Assembly: GCA_958299035.1 (NCBI GenBank)
Contig: CATQJL010000112.1
Span: 5,130,123-5,194,122 of the forward strand
DNA length: 64,000 nt
Source: Cylicocyclus nassatus
Lineage: Eukaryota > Nematoda > Chromadorea > Rhabditida > Strongylidae
Reading direction: 5' to 3'
The notes beneath the pieces are model-generated. The model was not told where the DNA came from, did not search any database, and saw nothing but the letters and a program-made list of their open reading frames with translations. Positions 21,614-33,608 of the stretch are shown here, piece after piece. The translations under genes and the position numbers were made by a program. Within the stretch, counting starts at the first letter, position 1. Each line of letters starts with the position of its first letter.

Positions 21614-22113
21614 NNNNNNNNNNNNNNNNNNNNNNNNNNNNNNNNNNNNNNNNNNNNNNNNNNNNNNNNNNNNNNNNNNNNNNNNNNNNNNNNNNNNNNN
21701 NNNNNNNNNNNNNNNNNNNNNNNNNNNNNNNNNNNNNNNNNNNNNNNNNNNNNNNNNNNNNNNNNNNNNNNNNNNNNNNNNNNNNNNNNNNNNNNNNNNN
21801 NNNNNNNNNNNNNNNNNNNNNNNNNNNNNNNNNNNNNNNNNNNNNNNNNNNNNNNNNNNNNNNNNNNNNNNNNNNNNNNNNNNNNNNNNNNNNNNNNNNN
21901 NNNNNNNNNNNNNNNNNNNNNNNNNNNNNNNNNNNNNNNNNNNNNNNNNNNNNNNNNNNNNNNNNNNNNNNNNNNNNNNNNNNNNNNNNNNNNNNNNNNN
22001 NNNNNNNNNNNNNNNNNNNNNNNNNNNNNNNNNNNNNNNNNNNNNNNNNNNNNNNNNNNNNNNNNNNNNNNNNNNNNNNNNNNNNNNNNNNNNNNNNNNN
22101 NNNNNNNNNNNNN
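21614..22113. other. Assembly gap of exactly 500 N
   Basis: A run of 500 N. The round number suggests a placeholder size rather than a measured distance. Confidence 0.99.
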
Positions 22114-22138
22114 AAGCAGTGGTATCAACGCAGAGTAC
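22114..22138 (+). other. SMART/template-switch adapter sequence at the gap edge
   Basis: The 25 bases after the gap begin AAGCAGTGGTATCAACGC and continue AGAGTAC, the standard SMART cDNA amplification primer. This is library-derived, not genomic. The Penelope sequence begins right after it. Confidence 0.93.
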
Positions 22139-22139
22139 T

Positions 22140-23498
22140 GGTCCACTTATGTATTGCCGCTACATCGACGACTGTTGCATAGCTACATCTACACAGTCGG
22201 AGATGGACGAGTACTTTGAACTACTAAATCAACAGTCGCAATACATAAGCTTTACACGAGAGAAACCGCACAACGGTTGGCTGCCTTTTCTAAATACACA
22301 ACTGATGGTGGTTGGCGGCACGGTGCGCATAAAATGGTTCCGTAAAGAGAGTAATAAGAATATCATCTTGCATGCGAAGTCCGCACACCCAATGGTTGTT
22401 AAACGTGCCGTTATCCGCAACATGTTAAAATCAGCGACAAGCATTTGTAACGGCAGTAGTGAAAGGCAGGAATCACTGAAATTGGCAGCCGAGATTATGA
22501 CCTCAAATGGATATGGTATACGGCCCAGACAATCAAGAAGGACTACAGTAAAGACAAGCAAACAAGCTATGGACAAAATACCTTTATGCTTGCCTTTCAT
22601 ATCCGAAAGAGTAACTGCTGCGATCAAACGGTGTTTGGTACAGGCTCAGCTTGACGATGATGTTGTATTAGTCAATATACCGCGAGACAATATCAGAAGG
22701 CAATTAGTCCGTAACAGGCTGTATGATACCGAATGTATATCTCGTGATTGCGTAGTTTGCCCGTACGGAAAACGTGGCGATTGTGCAAAATCTGGTGTCG
22801 TTTATGAAATTGAGTGCTTGGAGTGCTCTGCCATCTATATCGGTGAGACCGGACGACCATTGAGTGTACGGATAAACGAACACCTAGCTAATAAAAAGAG
22901 ACAAAGCATGATAAGTCCGCTGGGAAAGCATAGAATGATGGACCATGGTGGTGCCGACTACGAAATTAGGTGCAAAATTCTGGGCGACGAACAACAAATT
23001 TCTGCACGAAAAGCCTTAGAAGCATCCTACATTCTTGTCCGAGACCCGAAACTAAACAGCAAAAATGAAAAATTATCTTTGACGAGTGATCTACTGCCGT
23101 ATCTTTCGTTCTGTGAACTATAAGAATGTTTGCCCATATATAAGCAACATTGTGTCATCTTGGTCAGCTCATTTGTCGCATTCGGTCACAACAGCTGACA
23201 CATCGAGTGGCTATCCGCTGCAACACGGTGATACATTTGGTGGGTACACAGCTCCTCCTGAACTCTCTATTTTCACTTGAGACGAATCGAATGGCAGCTA
23301 GGATGAGGTGCTTGACGGCTCAGAACGTGTATCACTAAAACTGACACCTTTTCAGCCTCTGAAGACGGCGTCCTGCCGAAACGTCAGGCAATAAAGTTGT
23401 ATCACCATTAACAACCTGTATACGGCACAGCAAAGTAATTGGAATTGTTCATACCAAGGGAACATGCCCAGGTTCAAAGATAAGAGGACTTACAAGAT
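22140..23498 (+). mobile_element. Penelope-like element, truncated upstream unit
   Basis: Starts inside the RT domain (YCRYIDDCC) directly after the adapter and runs through the 3' UTR into the first 35 bases of the next unit. It matches 25160-26518 at a constant offset of 3020 bp with about nine substitutions noticed. It contains an open frame to 23123 for the last RT blocks, the linker and the GIY-YIG endonuclease (VVYEIECLECSAIYIGETGR). The position is typical of tandem or pseudo-LTR Penelope arrangements, but the adapter means the junction may be an artefact. Confidence 0.85.
23355..23389 (+). ncRNA. Hammerhead-like motif, copy 1
   Basis: Order of parts: GCCT, CTGAAGA, C, GGC-GTCCT-GCC, GAAAC, GTC, AGGC. 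GCCT and AGGC can pair as stem I, CTGAAGA fits the CUGANGA core, GGC/GCC forms a short stem II, and GAAAC then GUC supply the second core strand and cleavage triplet with the self-complementary ACGU as minimal stem III. Penelope-like elements are known to carry type I hammerheads. The extra C after the core is a weak point. AATAAA follows at 23390-23395. Confidence 0.5.
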
Positions 23499-26143
23499 AA
23501 TCGCAAACGTATCGCCGAATCTGTCCTCACTACTAAGCGAAACCTTAGCGCTTCGTCAAAAGGTTGTCGTCATCCGCCAACAGCTAATCTTCCTCAAACG
23601 ATGCAAGTCGACCGATACGCTCCCTCGCTTCATCACAAATAAGAAATTAGGAGCAACATGCGGACTATCGGAAGATCATCCAAAAATACGCGGACTTTAC
23701 AAGAACATGCTCAATGTGGTGATCAAAGAAAAACAACGCATGTTATACTCTTGCTTGCTGAAGTGCAAAGCAAAAGAACAGTCATGTCGACGATATATGA
23801 GTGATTTTGAATGGAGGAGGATTGAGATTGCGTCACGAAGGATATGCGACTCTCTGCGGTCTAATATCAAGTCCGCGCTATGTCAAAAATTCGAAAAACT
23901 CTTAAGTGAAGGTAAGCGGAGTTTTGTTGGAGTTGGTGAAAATCTGCCGATTGATCACCATACCATTAACGCAGCAACTCACGCCACCCAGAACGAAAGT
24001 ACAGCAAGAGTCACGGTCTTAGGTAATGCTCAGATTTCGCAAAACGCCATTAAATTGCTGAGCTTAGGACCTTCCTTTGCACCTACACAAAATGTGAACG
24101 CGAGAACGTACCGTAGTGTTGTAGGATCATCGCAAAGATTGAGAGACCAGCTTCGGGTCAAGCTAAGGCATGCTAACACACAACCCGCCAATACTCTGAG
24201 TAGACGAACGTTACCATCTGTTCCATTTCCATCATCGTTCTACAAAGAGCCCGAACCTTATGCTGCCGCAGACATCAAGTTCCGGATATTGTCACTGAGC
24301 ATATTGAAAGTTCTCAATGACAACAAAAGCGTGAGAAAATTCAACTTGACATACGCACAGCAGCAGGGTTTTAAAGAGTTGAAGGAACTGACCAGCAACG
24401 GCACCATCCGCTTGTCAGTCAGCGATAAAGGCGGGGAATTCGTCGTAATGCCTCACACCCTAGATCGTGAGATAACCGAGTTACATTTGTCAGATAAAAC
24501 GGTTTACCAACCCTCGAATGAGAAAGAGTTTCTGACGCAATGCAAACGGTTAAACCACGTATGGACAGTGATAGGAAAAGAAGCTGGTTTAAATGAGAAG
24601 TTCCTTAGTCGGCTTAAAAATAGAAACACCCGCATGCCCTGTCTTTTACAGTTTGATCAAGACGCACAAACTCCTTACGTCCGAGATGCAATCCGAAGCC
24701 GCTAGTTCGTACAAGATACGACCCATTGTCAGTTGTGTCAACGGACCAACCGACCGTATAGCCTGGTTCCTCAATAAAATTATCAGCCAACTTTTGTGCA
24801 AAATACCTGCTCATTTGAGCAACACTAATCATTTTCTTGATCTTTTGCGCAAAACGAATTTCACCTCAGATTGCGCGATCGAGTCCTTTGATGTCACGTC
24901 ATTGTATACTAATGTATCCAATGAAAAAGCTTTACAAGCGTTAGCTGAGATGCTCGAGACACATGGTAGAACGATTTTGACATATGGCTTCAGCAAGACG
25001 CGCATCATGACGCTTATCAAGGAATGCTTAGCTTGCAATATTTTCAAATGGTCGGGAAAATATTTTGCACAAATACGAGGACTGGCGATGGGCCAACGCT
25101 TAGCACCCGTGCTTGCCATATGCTTTATGAGCAAAGTAGAAGAACCGGTGCTATCCAGAGGTCCACTTATGTATTGCCGCTACATCGACGACTGTTGCAT
25201 AGCTACATCTACACAGTCGGAGATGGACGAGTACTTTGAACTACTAAATCAACAGTCGCAATACATAAGCTTTACACGAGAGAAACCGCACAACGGTTGG
25301 CTGCCTTTTCTAAATACACAACTGATGGTGGTTGGCGGCACGGTGCGCATAAAATGGTTCCGTAAAGAGAGTAATAAGAATATCATCTTGCATGCGAAGT
25401 CCGCACACCCAATGGTTGTTAAACGTGCCGTTATCCGCAACATGTTAAAATCAGCGACAAGCATTTGTAACGGCAGTAGTGAAAGGCAGGAATCACTGAA
25501 ATTGGCAGCCGAGATTATGACCTCAAATGGATATGGTATACGGCCCAGACAATCAAGAAGGACTACAGTAAAGACAAGCAAACAAGCTATGGACAAAATA
25601 CCTTTATGCTTGCCTTTCATATCCGAAAGAGTAACTGCTGCGATCAAACGGTGTTTGGTACAGGCTCAGCTTGACGATGATGTTGTATTAGTCAATATAC
25701 CGCGAGACAACATCAGAAGGCAATTAGTCCGTAACAGGCTGTATAATACCGAATGTATATATCGTGATTGCGTAGTTTGCCCGTACGGAAAACGTGGCGA
25801 TTGTGCAAAATCTGGTGTCGTTTATGAAATTGAGTGCTTGGAGTGCTCTGCCATCTATATCGGTGAGACCGGACGACCATTGAGTGTACGGATAAACGAA
25901 CATCTAGCTAGTAAAAAGAGACAAAGCATGATAAGTCCGCTGGGAAAGCATAGAATGATGGACCATGGTGGTGCCGACTACGAAATTAGGTGCAAAATTC
26001 TGGGCTACGAACAACAAATTTCTGCACGAAAAGCCTTAGAAGCATCCTACATTCTTGTCCGAGACCCGAAACTAAACAGCAAGAATGAAAAATTATCTTT
26101 GACGAGTGATCTACTGCCGTATCTTTCGTTCTGTGAACTATAA
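23464..26143 (+). CDS. Penelope-like retroelement protein (RT plus GIY-YIG endonuclease), frameshifted
   Basis: Two overlapping frames, 23464-24705 (413 aa) and 24593-26143 (516 aa), are offset by one base and together cover one typical Penelope protein. The N-terminal part is basic, followed by a region up to LNEKFLSRLK. In the second frame: PACPVFYSLIKTHK, KIRPIVSCVNGPTDR, catalytic motif A FDVTSLYTNV (about 99-108), GLAMGQRLAPVLA, motif C YCRYIDDC (YIDD 197-200), GWLPFLNTQL, a Cys-containing linker (C388, C393, C396, C404) and a GIY-YIG domain (about 409-440, IYIGETGRPLSVRINEH). The frames would join at the run of five A at 24616-24620. One extra A, real or a sequencing error, explains the break. 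Known for the family: target-primed reverse transcription with the GIY-YIG nuclease cutting the target. Confidence 0.88.
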
Positions 26144-26374
26144 GAATGTTTGCCCATATATAAGCAACATTGTGTCATCTTGGTCAGCTCATTTGTCGCA
26201 TTCGGTCACAACAGCTGACACATCGAGTGGCTATCCGCTGCAACACGGTGATACATTTGGCGGGTACACAGCTCCTCCTGAACTCTCTATTTTCACTTGA
26301 GACGAATCGAATGGCAGCTAGGATGAGGTGCTTGACGGCTCAGAACGTGTATCACTAAAACTGACACCTTTTCA

Positions 26375-26409
26375 GCCTCTGAAGACGGCGTCCTGCCGAA
26401 ACGTCAGGC
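26375..26409 (+). ncRNA. Hammerhead-like motif, copy 2
   Basis: Identical to the copy at 23355-23389, one unit (3020 bp) downstream, again followed by AATAAA. Preservation in both units is weak support, because the units are nearly identical throughout. Confidence 0.5.
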
Positions 26410-26518
26410 AATAAAGTTGTATCACCATTAACAACTTGTATACGGCACAGCAAAGTAATTGGAATTGTTCATACCAAGGGAACATGCCCAGGTTCAAAGA
26501 TAAGAGGACTTACAAGAT

Positions 26519-26899
26519 TGGGAAGATTTTTTGATAGAATTACTCAATGGAAGACAATTGTCCAAAAACTGAATCTAAAAGCTCTTTGTTAATTTCTAAT
26601 TTGAGCAATCCGTGGGCCAAAACAGGCCAAAATGTCCTGGATCGAAAAATGTTGAAAGTTTCATTTTTCTATATAATCAAAATATTCCTTCTCATCGGTA
26701 GACTAATGTTCGTAGAAACCGAATTTCATTTTGTTAATTTCATTGAGAAACCCGTCAAACAAAAAACTCTGTGGACTGGAAAATTAGTAAACTCTAGATT
26801 AGAAAATCAATACATAAATTGGACAATTCTTCTTTGCCATTGAAGAATTGTCCAAGTTATAAACTAAATGCCCAGGTTACAAGAAAAGAGGACTTATAA
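26519..26899. repeat. Segment between two Penelope start-like repeats, with hairpin
   Basis: Bounded by ATGCCCAGGTT-type repeats at 26484 and 26868 (GAGGACTTA shared). Near the right end GGACAATTCTTC and GAAGAATTGTCC form a perfect 12-bp inverted repeat with a 9-base loop (26820-26852). CAATTGTCC also occurs near the left edge. Confidence 0.55.
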
Positions 26900-27687
26900 T
26901 TTAATAAATAAATTAATTTTTTCTTTAGAGCTTTACGCATAATACATTACGAGGGTGATTGTGGAAACTTACTTTTATTCTCGATCTCGACAACGGTGGA
27001 CCAAACAATTAGGGACACCCGTTTGCCAAAAATTGGGCTTACTCTTGGAAAAAAGATCAGCAAATAACAAGTCTAACAGATGACCCTATTTTGAAACACA
27101 TTATAATAATGGAAAACTTTGAAATCTCAAGCTTGAAATTTGGGTGTACCAAAACTGGAACATCGGTGGACCAAATCAGTATAGCAAACATCGGTGGACC
27201 AAATCAGAATAGCAATTGGCCAAATAAGTGAGAGTGCTACTCCATATGATTGAAAGACAGCATCAATAGACGGAGAGAACTTCAATGTTATTTTCCGATT
27301 TGGCACATTGCTGGACCAAAACGCTTGCTGCACTTATGGCAAAAAATCGGTGCAGCGATAGATCAAAAAGCCAATAAATTGATATTACCACGAACAAAAA
27401 CAGCCCCATTAGACGACCCTAACGCAGAAATTACATAATAATGAGGACATTATCCGTACAATTGTGTCGTGTACATTTGACTACGGGAACCACAGCGAAA
27501 TCACGAACAAATACGCAGCTGAACAAATATTTCAATTTGCATTCACGAATTTAACACACACACACACGTCGCGGGAAACCACGCGACTCCTCACAATGAG
27601 AAACTAAAAAAAGAACAGCCGAGCGAGTTATTTGACAGTTGAACCACCCTCCTCTCTCTATATTCTCTAAACACATCCACTAATGTA
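26900..27687. other. No supported gene
   Basis: AT-rich. ACATCGGTGGACCAAATCAG occurs twice, about 26 bp apart, at 27163-27215, a minor direct repeat. A CA-rich microsatellite lies at 27553-27566. Confidence 0.4.
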
Positions 27688-27874
27688 TTCTTTGATCCAA
27701 CTGGAGTGGTGGCTGGAAGGCGGGGCTTCGTGACCTAATTAGGGCCAGATAATGACCAAGATAATGACCAGAGAGAGCGCGAACGAGAGACACGCGGACT
27801 GCGTAGAGCGCGAGCTGCCTTAATTGGGTCACAAAGTCCCGCCTTCTAGCCGCCAATCCGGTTGAATCAAAGGT
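27688..27874. mobile_element. Short MITE, CCTTTGATTCAA family (copy A)
   Basis: The left CTTTGATCCAACTGG and right GGTTGAATCAAAGG ends are inverted repeats, continued by GGCTGGAAGGCGGGGCTTCGTGACC-like arms. Relatives lie at 35272 and 44968. The centre is rich in GCGCG-type and AGAGAGCGCG words. Confidence 0.8.
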
Positions 27875-28502
27875 TAGATACTCATCCACCCATATTTTGC
27901 AAAAATATGATCTAGTAATTCCGCCGGGAAAGCAGAGGGGGGGGGAGAGAGACTGGAGAGACTCGGGGATAAATCAGACTAGCAAACCGACTCGTTTTTA
28001 TTTTATAATGGAAAAATTTCGGGTGACTTTATATAGAAAATCTTAATCTTTGTATCATGAAAGTTCTGGAAAAGTAGCTCTCGCAGCGCTATTTTTCAAT
28101 TTTCTAATTTTTTAGGAATATAAGTTTGGAAAACACTGGGACGTATTGAAAAAAATTTTGAGGAGCGTAGCATGGTTACTCCTTTTAGTGGCGACTTTTA
28201 TGACCCTACCCCCTCAATAATTAACCAAAAATCGCGCAGATTTAACTCTGTGCGTTTGAACATTATCTGAAATATAACAACGAAGAATTCCGGACAGGGC
28301 TGAGTTTATAGTTGGATTTGTGAGTTTGAAGGCGGACGAAAAGCATAGTGAGGCATTTTTTTGATTTTTTAAAAGGCGTGTGTCCGTTACGAAATGCTCT
28401 TATAACTCCACTTGCTTGTGGGGATATTAGTTTCAAAATGGCAAGTAAGTAATTGAACTAAGGAAATTTGAAGAGCGCTTTTCATAATGGTTGCGTTATT
28501 CT
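27875..28502. other. No supported gene
   Basis: A G tract with GAGAGA follows at 27936-27952; otherwise AT-rich sequence without recognisable features. Confidence 0.35.
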
Positions 28503-28840
28503 AACCATCCAGATTCTCGACTTCCTTGTTGTGATCCTTCCCATGTCCCTGATTCCGAATATAAAGTCGAGAATCCGCCAAAACCCCGACAATCCCGTTC
28601 CGGAGAACCCGCAGGTCGGCTTTCCGTAACATGATCGGATGGGAGCGCACAGATGGGCGGGTATTACTGGAGAAGGGCGGTGCCGTCTTGAAGTCCTCAT
28701 GCATCTTCGTTATTCCGAAGCGATTTTATCGCTTCCGAAGCGACATTTTGCGCCGCGAATTGGACATTAGCTTGATAGGGGGCCCTAATATCATATGCTG
28801 CCAAAAGCTCAAGACCCTCAACTTATAGTGGGCAGTGCCT
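28503..28840. mobile_element. Inverted copy of the 2477-2810 family
   Basis: Reverse complement matches the element at 2477-2810 over most of its length. The right end GGCAGTGCCT is followed by TTAA (28841-28844). The left end lacks the terminal GGATGGTGCC seen in the other copy, so it is slightly truncated. Confidence 0.7.
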
Positions 28841-29423
28841 TTAAGAGACTAAAAAAGATAAAGATAAAAGGCTCAGACCCAGCAGCTATGAGATAAAAAT
28901 TGCAAAACACAGTGCTCCTATATTAGCATGAAAAGTGATACGAGCCTATCAACATACAAGAGGGAGGAAATTACGCAACTATATGATCATATTTCACTCA
29001 GCAAAACATTCTTAGAAGGCATTTTCTATAAGAAATTGCTTAACTAGACCCACTTAAGACATTTGGTTGATCACATTAAAATCCAATTAGGAAAATTTTG
29101 CATTCTGCACTTCAAGTGGGGTTCTAATTTGCACAAAGAGTATGTTTTGCACATTATTTTTTATACTAAGAGCTGTCATGCGGACGACCAATGATTTTGC
29201 AGAGAATATATGATTCCTAATCAAATTAGACTCAGTAAACACTTTGAGAAAGGTGCACTTCTTTTTTAGATATTGGTTTAAAGGGGACAGGAGAGAATGA
29301 CAAAACCCAAAGATTTTAAAGGACCAAATAAAATTTCTTTATGAAGCAACTCAAATTTCCATGAAAACCAATACAAACTATTTTGGACTCTGAAGGAACA
29401 CAATCTCAGGGTTTGTACTAAGA

Positions 29424-29895
29424 TTAGGTTGTCAAATAAATCTTTTTATTTTTGAATTTTCGCTGGACTAACTCATAGAATTCGATAGAGGCGAGCAAGC
29501 TCTATATAATGGTATGCTTTTGTACCAGCTTCGATACACCTCAAGTCCAAAACTATAATCTAAAAAGTTCCGGATGCCCGGAAAATTGAAAAAATTTTAT
29601 ATCTTCGTTCAAAAAAGGACTAGAGATGTTGAGTATTTAATTGAGCGAGTGAGAGATCTCTGAGGCTTTTTTGAACGAAGATATTGAAAAAAATTCAATT
29701 TTCTGGACATCCGAAACTGTTTGGATTTTGGTTTTGAACTTGAGGTGGATGGAAGCTGGTGCAAGAGCATAGCCGTTATCTTATAGAGCTCGCTTTGCTC
29801 TATCGAACAGTATCCTGATGTCCATTTAGAATAAGAAGTGTACGACTTGTTACAGCGTAGACTCACAAATAAAAAAAACTTATGGGATAACCTAA
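29424..29895. mobile_element. 472-bp mariner-type MITE
   Basis: The ends TTAGGTTGTCAAATAAATC and ACTTATGGGATAACCTAA have TA after the right end. The arms pair along about 200 bp (TATCTTCGTTCAAAAAAGG with GCTTTTTTGAACGAAGATAT). A half copy of the same family lies at 54487-54655 next to the Helitron end. Confidence 0.8.
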
Positions 29896-32800
29896 TACGT
29901 TCAAATTTGGCTGTCCATTTTGGCGGAAGCCGCAATTGGTAATAATTTTTGATGTGCAGACCTCAGCTCAGATGTTCTAAGAATCCCAGTGCTATAAACT
30001 ACTTTCACTTAAACTGTTTGCTTTTCCATTATTGGTACAAGGCAGCTTTCCTTAATTGAAACAAAATAAGTATGTTTTCGCGATCTATAAGAATTTCCTA
30101 TCAGTATTACAGTATGTGCAGGTGATGATTTGATATTAATCGAGAAAATTCGATAATAATTTTTGATGGACAGATTTGATCGATTCAGAAGTACTAAGAG
30201 GTCGACAAATGACAAAACATTCAGCAGCTATACAATCATGAAATATGGATAACGAGCACCAAAAAATCTAGACGCTAGTGTAAGCCAAAAAATGCGCTTG
30301 AGGGCCTTACTGGACATTACCGTATGCTACCGTAACCTATGCTGTAGACAATTTTTTGTACATTAATAATCTGGTGAGTGCTGTGCAACCGTTCCAAAAA
30401 AGGGTAATCCTTAACAGACGCGGTCGCTCTGCGATGCGCAAGGATACCGTAGTGTGGGCACGTTCTAGCGGTGCAAGCCAAAGATATTTCTGATAAAGTT
30501 AATTTGTTCATGTAAGAAGAGGCCGTTTATGTGCAATGTTAAACATCCTTAATGAATGAGTTTTTCAATCGATTAAAAATGATATAAACTATCTCTATTG
30601 ACATCAGATTGGACTCATCATAGCTAATCAAATAGTTACACAAACGATAATTAAAGCTGAGCTAGCATTGCTTCCATATAAAATAGGGCATAAAGTACAG
30701 TTAAATTTACAGCAACTTAGCTTTATCAGTTTCAATCATAATATCAAAAAGAATGAAAAATAGAAATAGAAATACCATGGCTGCAAGCCGCAGGTGCATT
30801 GGCATTTATCAAACTAGTTTTATGTGGATTACAAAACAAATATAATAACCCGGAAAAAAGGAAAAAATTTCTTTATCCATTATCAATTTGGCGCAAACTT
30901 CTTTTAAGAGAGATAGAAAAGCTACTGTTTACGTTTGAGAACCGAAATCTTTTCAACAACAGTTTCATGAATTTGGAGGAGATCAAAATTAAGAACGCCC
31001 AATGGAGAAAAAATTCTGCTTTTTCATTTCTAGATCGAAAATCTTCTTCGCTGTCACTTGAAGGCCATTTAAACTTAGTATTACATAGAATGTTTTTTTC
31101 TTTCTTTTCGCTTGCCATTGAAAACTCTCCCTACAGTAAAATTAGCATAAGCTAACATGATCAATAATAACCAACGTATCTTAAATCTAACTACCCCCCC
31201 CCCCCCCCCTCCCCCCCCCCCCCTACAAACCCTCGGTATAATTCCACTTTCGCCAAAAATAAGAATTTTTGTTGTATTTATGCTGGTGCATTGACTTGAA
31301 ATGTTTTCTTTACATCTCCGCTCGAGATGGAATAGAAGAATTTTTTCTAAGTCTTCTGTCGATTTAAAATTACGTGCACAAGCTTTATTTAGACAAACTA
31401 AATGGGTTTGATGGCTGGATTAGCCAATAAACCAAACAAAATTAGGTTTTATATTATTAGTGCAGGCATATGATGTTGCTCTGAGCAAATATAATTTTTA
31501 TAGCTATCGTAATTCTGTTTGAAATGACGAATTTCATCAAGCTTATGATACATTAGCAAAGCTCCAAAACATTCCATATCTAATATATAAAGAATCGTTA
31601 ACTCAATTCAAAAATCCGCAAATAGCGGGAAAGCGCGGTGTGGTCCCGAAGCGCGCGGATGCAAACTAGCACCTTTAATTACTGGTTCACTAGTAAGTTT
31701 AAAAACTCGTTGTATTGAACAATCGAAAAAGTAGTGCATAAAAGTTTACTGTCTCTATGAATTTATTCAATTCTTTCATTTAGGTCGTTAAAAGAAGAAA
31801 ATACCAGAACGGGGAAGGAACCCTAGAATGTCTTCAAGAAGTGCGTTAAAAATTTAAAGCAAATAGCACAAAGCAAGATGGAGGAATAAAATTGATGAAA
31901 ACAACCAATGTTGTTTGATACTGGACATAAACTACTTAAGAATGTGAGCATTTTTCACATAATTCGCGCTAATGTGTTCCATATGTTCATAAACAAATCA
32001 TGTTCTGTATCCCTAACCAATTTTTTGTTTATTGCATACTTCGAGTTATTTTAATTTCGCTTCCCTAAAAAGCAAAAAAGTTCTGCTCTTCACTAACTTA
32101 ATTTGCAATTTTTTACGTTGAATTACGTTGAAATTCGTGATTTTGAGTTTGGAATATGAATGAAAAGTCGCTAAATGGCATTTATAAATTTCTTGACTGG
32201 CTAAGCCATGCATTTGCATGTGAGGATTCTTTCACGCAAAATAAAACTCAGATAACTGAACCGGAACTTCCGCAGAAAGTTTTGAAAAGTTTCGCCGGGT
32301 CACCTGCGAAAGTTCCGTAAACGTGTTGCTGAAGCTCCCAAATAAGATGCTGCGGAAGTTCCGAAGAATGCGAACCACGACAACAAAAGAGAACACCTAA
32401 GCGAGATTCAAACATTACTCTATTGACTGTGAGACGCACCTACTGCGACATCATATACGAGACAATACATTTGGAAACCCCTGCGGAAGTACTGGCGTGT
32501 CAAAGTGCTGCGGAGCCGCTGGCCCTTTTGGAAGTTTCGCAGCGTTGTAAAAAGTTTTATGGAAGTTCCCTTATTCAATCAGTCTAACGTGAAAATCCTG
32601 CGGAAGTTCTCATTTTCAACGCATCCACTTTTGCAATAGTAAACAAAATCCTGCGAAACCGCTGCAAATTTTGCTTGTCCTGCGAAGTTCCTGGGAATTG
32701 TCTGAGAATGACAAAAATGACAAATTAATCAAGAAAAAATTTCTGCTGCATTTTAGTGAAGGAATGACTATTTGGTGCCAAACTGCTTGGAATTTCCTGA

Positions 32801-33113
32801 AAAGCCTAGGCCACCCAGGATTTTAGTCTAAAACTGCCATCTCGCTAAAGAAAATAGCATGAAAAGCCTTTCCAGTAAATTGATGTTTTTCTTATGGCAA
32901 TTTCACAAAATTTTGTGAAATACTATTTTTGCACATGCAATTTCAGCCACTGGGCCGGCTTATCTAAGTGTGGTTCTGCTATTTCAAGTTTTTTCGTCAA
33001 TATTCCAAACGCAGACAGCAGGATCCAAAAAAACCTTGACCGGGTTAGCGTTCAAGATTACGGTAGTGGACAAGAGAAACCGAATTTCGAGTGGGGATAA
33101 TGCAATGATGATA
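29896..33113. other. AT-rich interval without supported genes
   Basis: The longest open frame (30799-31155, 118 codons) has no family resemblance and an equally open antisense frame. A C-rich tract (16 C, T, 13 C) lies at 31194-31223. Around 32260-32700 the words CTGCGGAAGTTCC and TGCGAAGTTCC recur irregularly at least six times. No tRNA or rRNA recognised. Confidence 0.4.
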
Positions 33114-33608
33114 TTAAGTTGGCGCATAAGTTCTGCAACTAATTTTGTAACATTTTTTCTTTTTGAATAACGAATTCATTTTTGGGTATAATGTAAATTA
33201 GGTAGTAAGCTATCTAGTCTACATTATGCCTATTTTTCGAAAGTTGGTCAGATTCCAAATTTTAAGGATTGGAATCCTAAAAGTGCAGCCGTTCTCAGTC
33301 TGAATCAAACCCGTCAAGCCAAAACTGTATCCAGTCTGTTGATAGAGGGATATCTAATGGTCTATACAGTTTCGGCTTGCTGCATTTGATTCAGTTCAAA
33401 AACAGCTTTATTTCTGATTTTCTGACTCTTGGAATTTCAAATTCAACTATTTTCGAAAAATGCGTAGATTTTCTCAATGCCATCAAAAATGAAATTGTTT
33501 GCACACATTTGTATTCTACCACCTAATCTAAATCACCCCCTAAAATGAATGCGTCAAAGTCAGAAAGAGAAAAGTAACGAAATTTGCAAAACTTATGTGC
33601 CAACCTAA
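33114..33608. mobile_element. 495-bp mariner-type MITE
   Basis: The ends TTAAGTTGGCGCATAAGTT and AACTTATGTGCCAACCTAA are flanked by TA (33112-33113, 33609-33610). A secondary inverted repeat lies in the middle (AAGCCAAAACTGTA / TACAGTTTCGGCTT, 33317-33378). Confidence 0.8.

Larger units (their letters stand above)
23464..26518 (+). mobile_element. Penelope-like element, near-complete downstream unit
   Basis: One full 3020-bp unit plus about 35 bases of repeated 5' start: positions 26484-26518 repeat 23464-23498, then the sequences diverge. Head-to-tail with the truncated unit at 22140. The repeated start (ATGCCCAGGTTCAAAG) appears a third time, degenerate, at 26868. Confidence 0.85.

Noticed and set aside
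21553..22219. Open frames running through the gap
   Set aside because: They consist of unknown bases and have no meaning.
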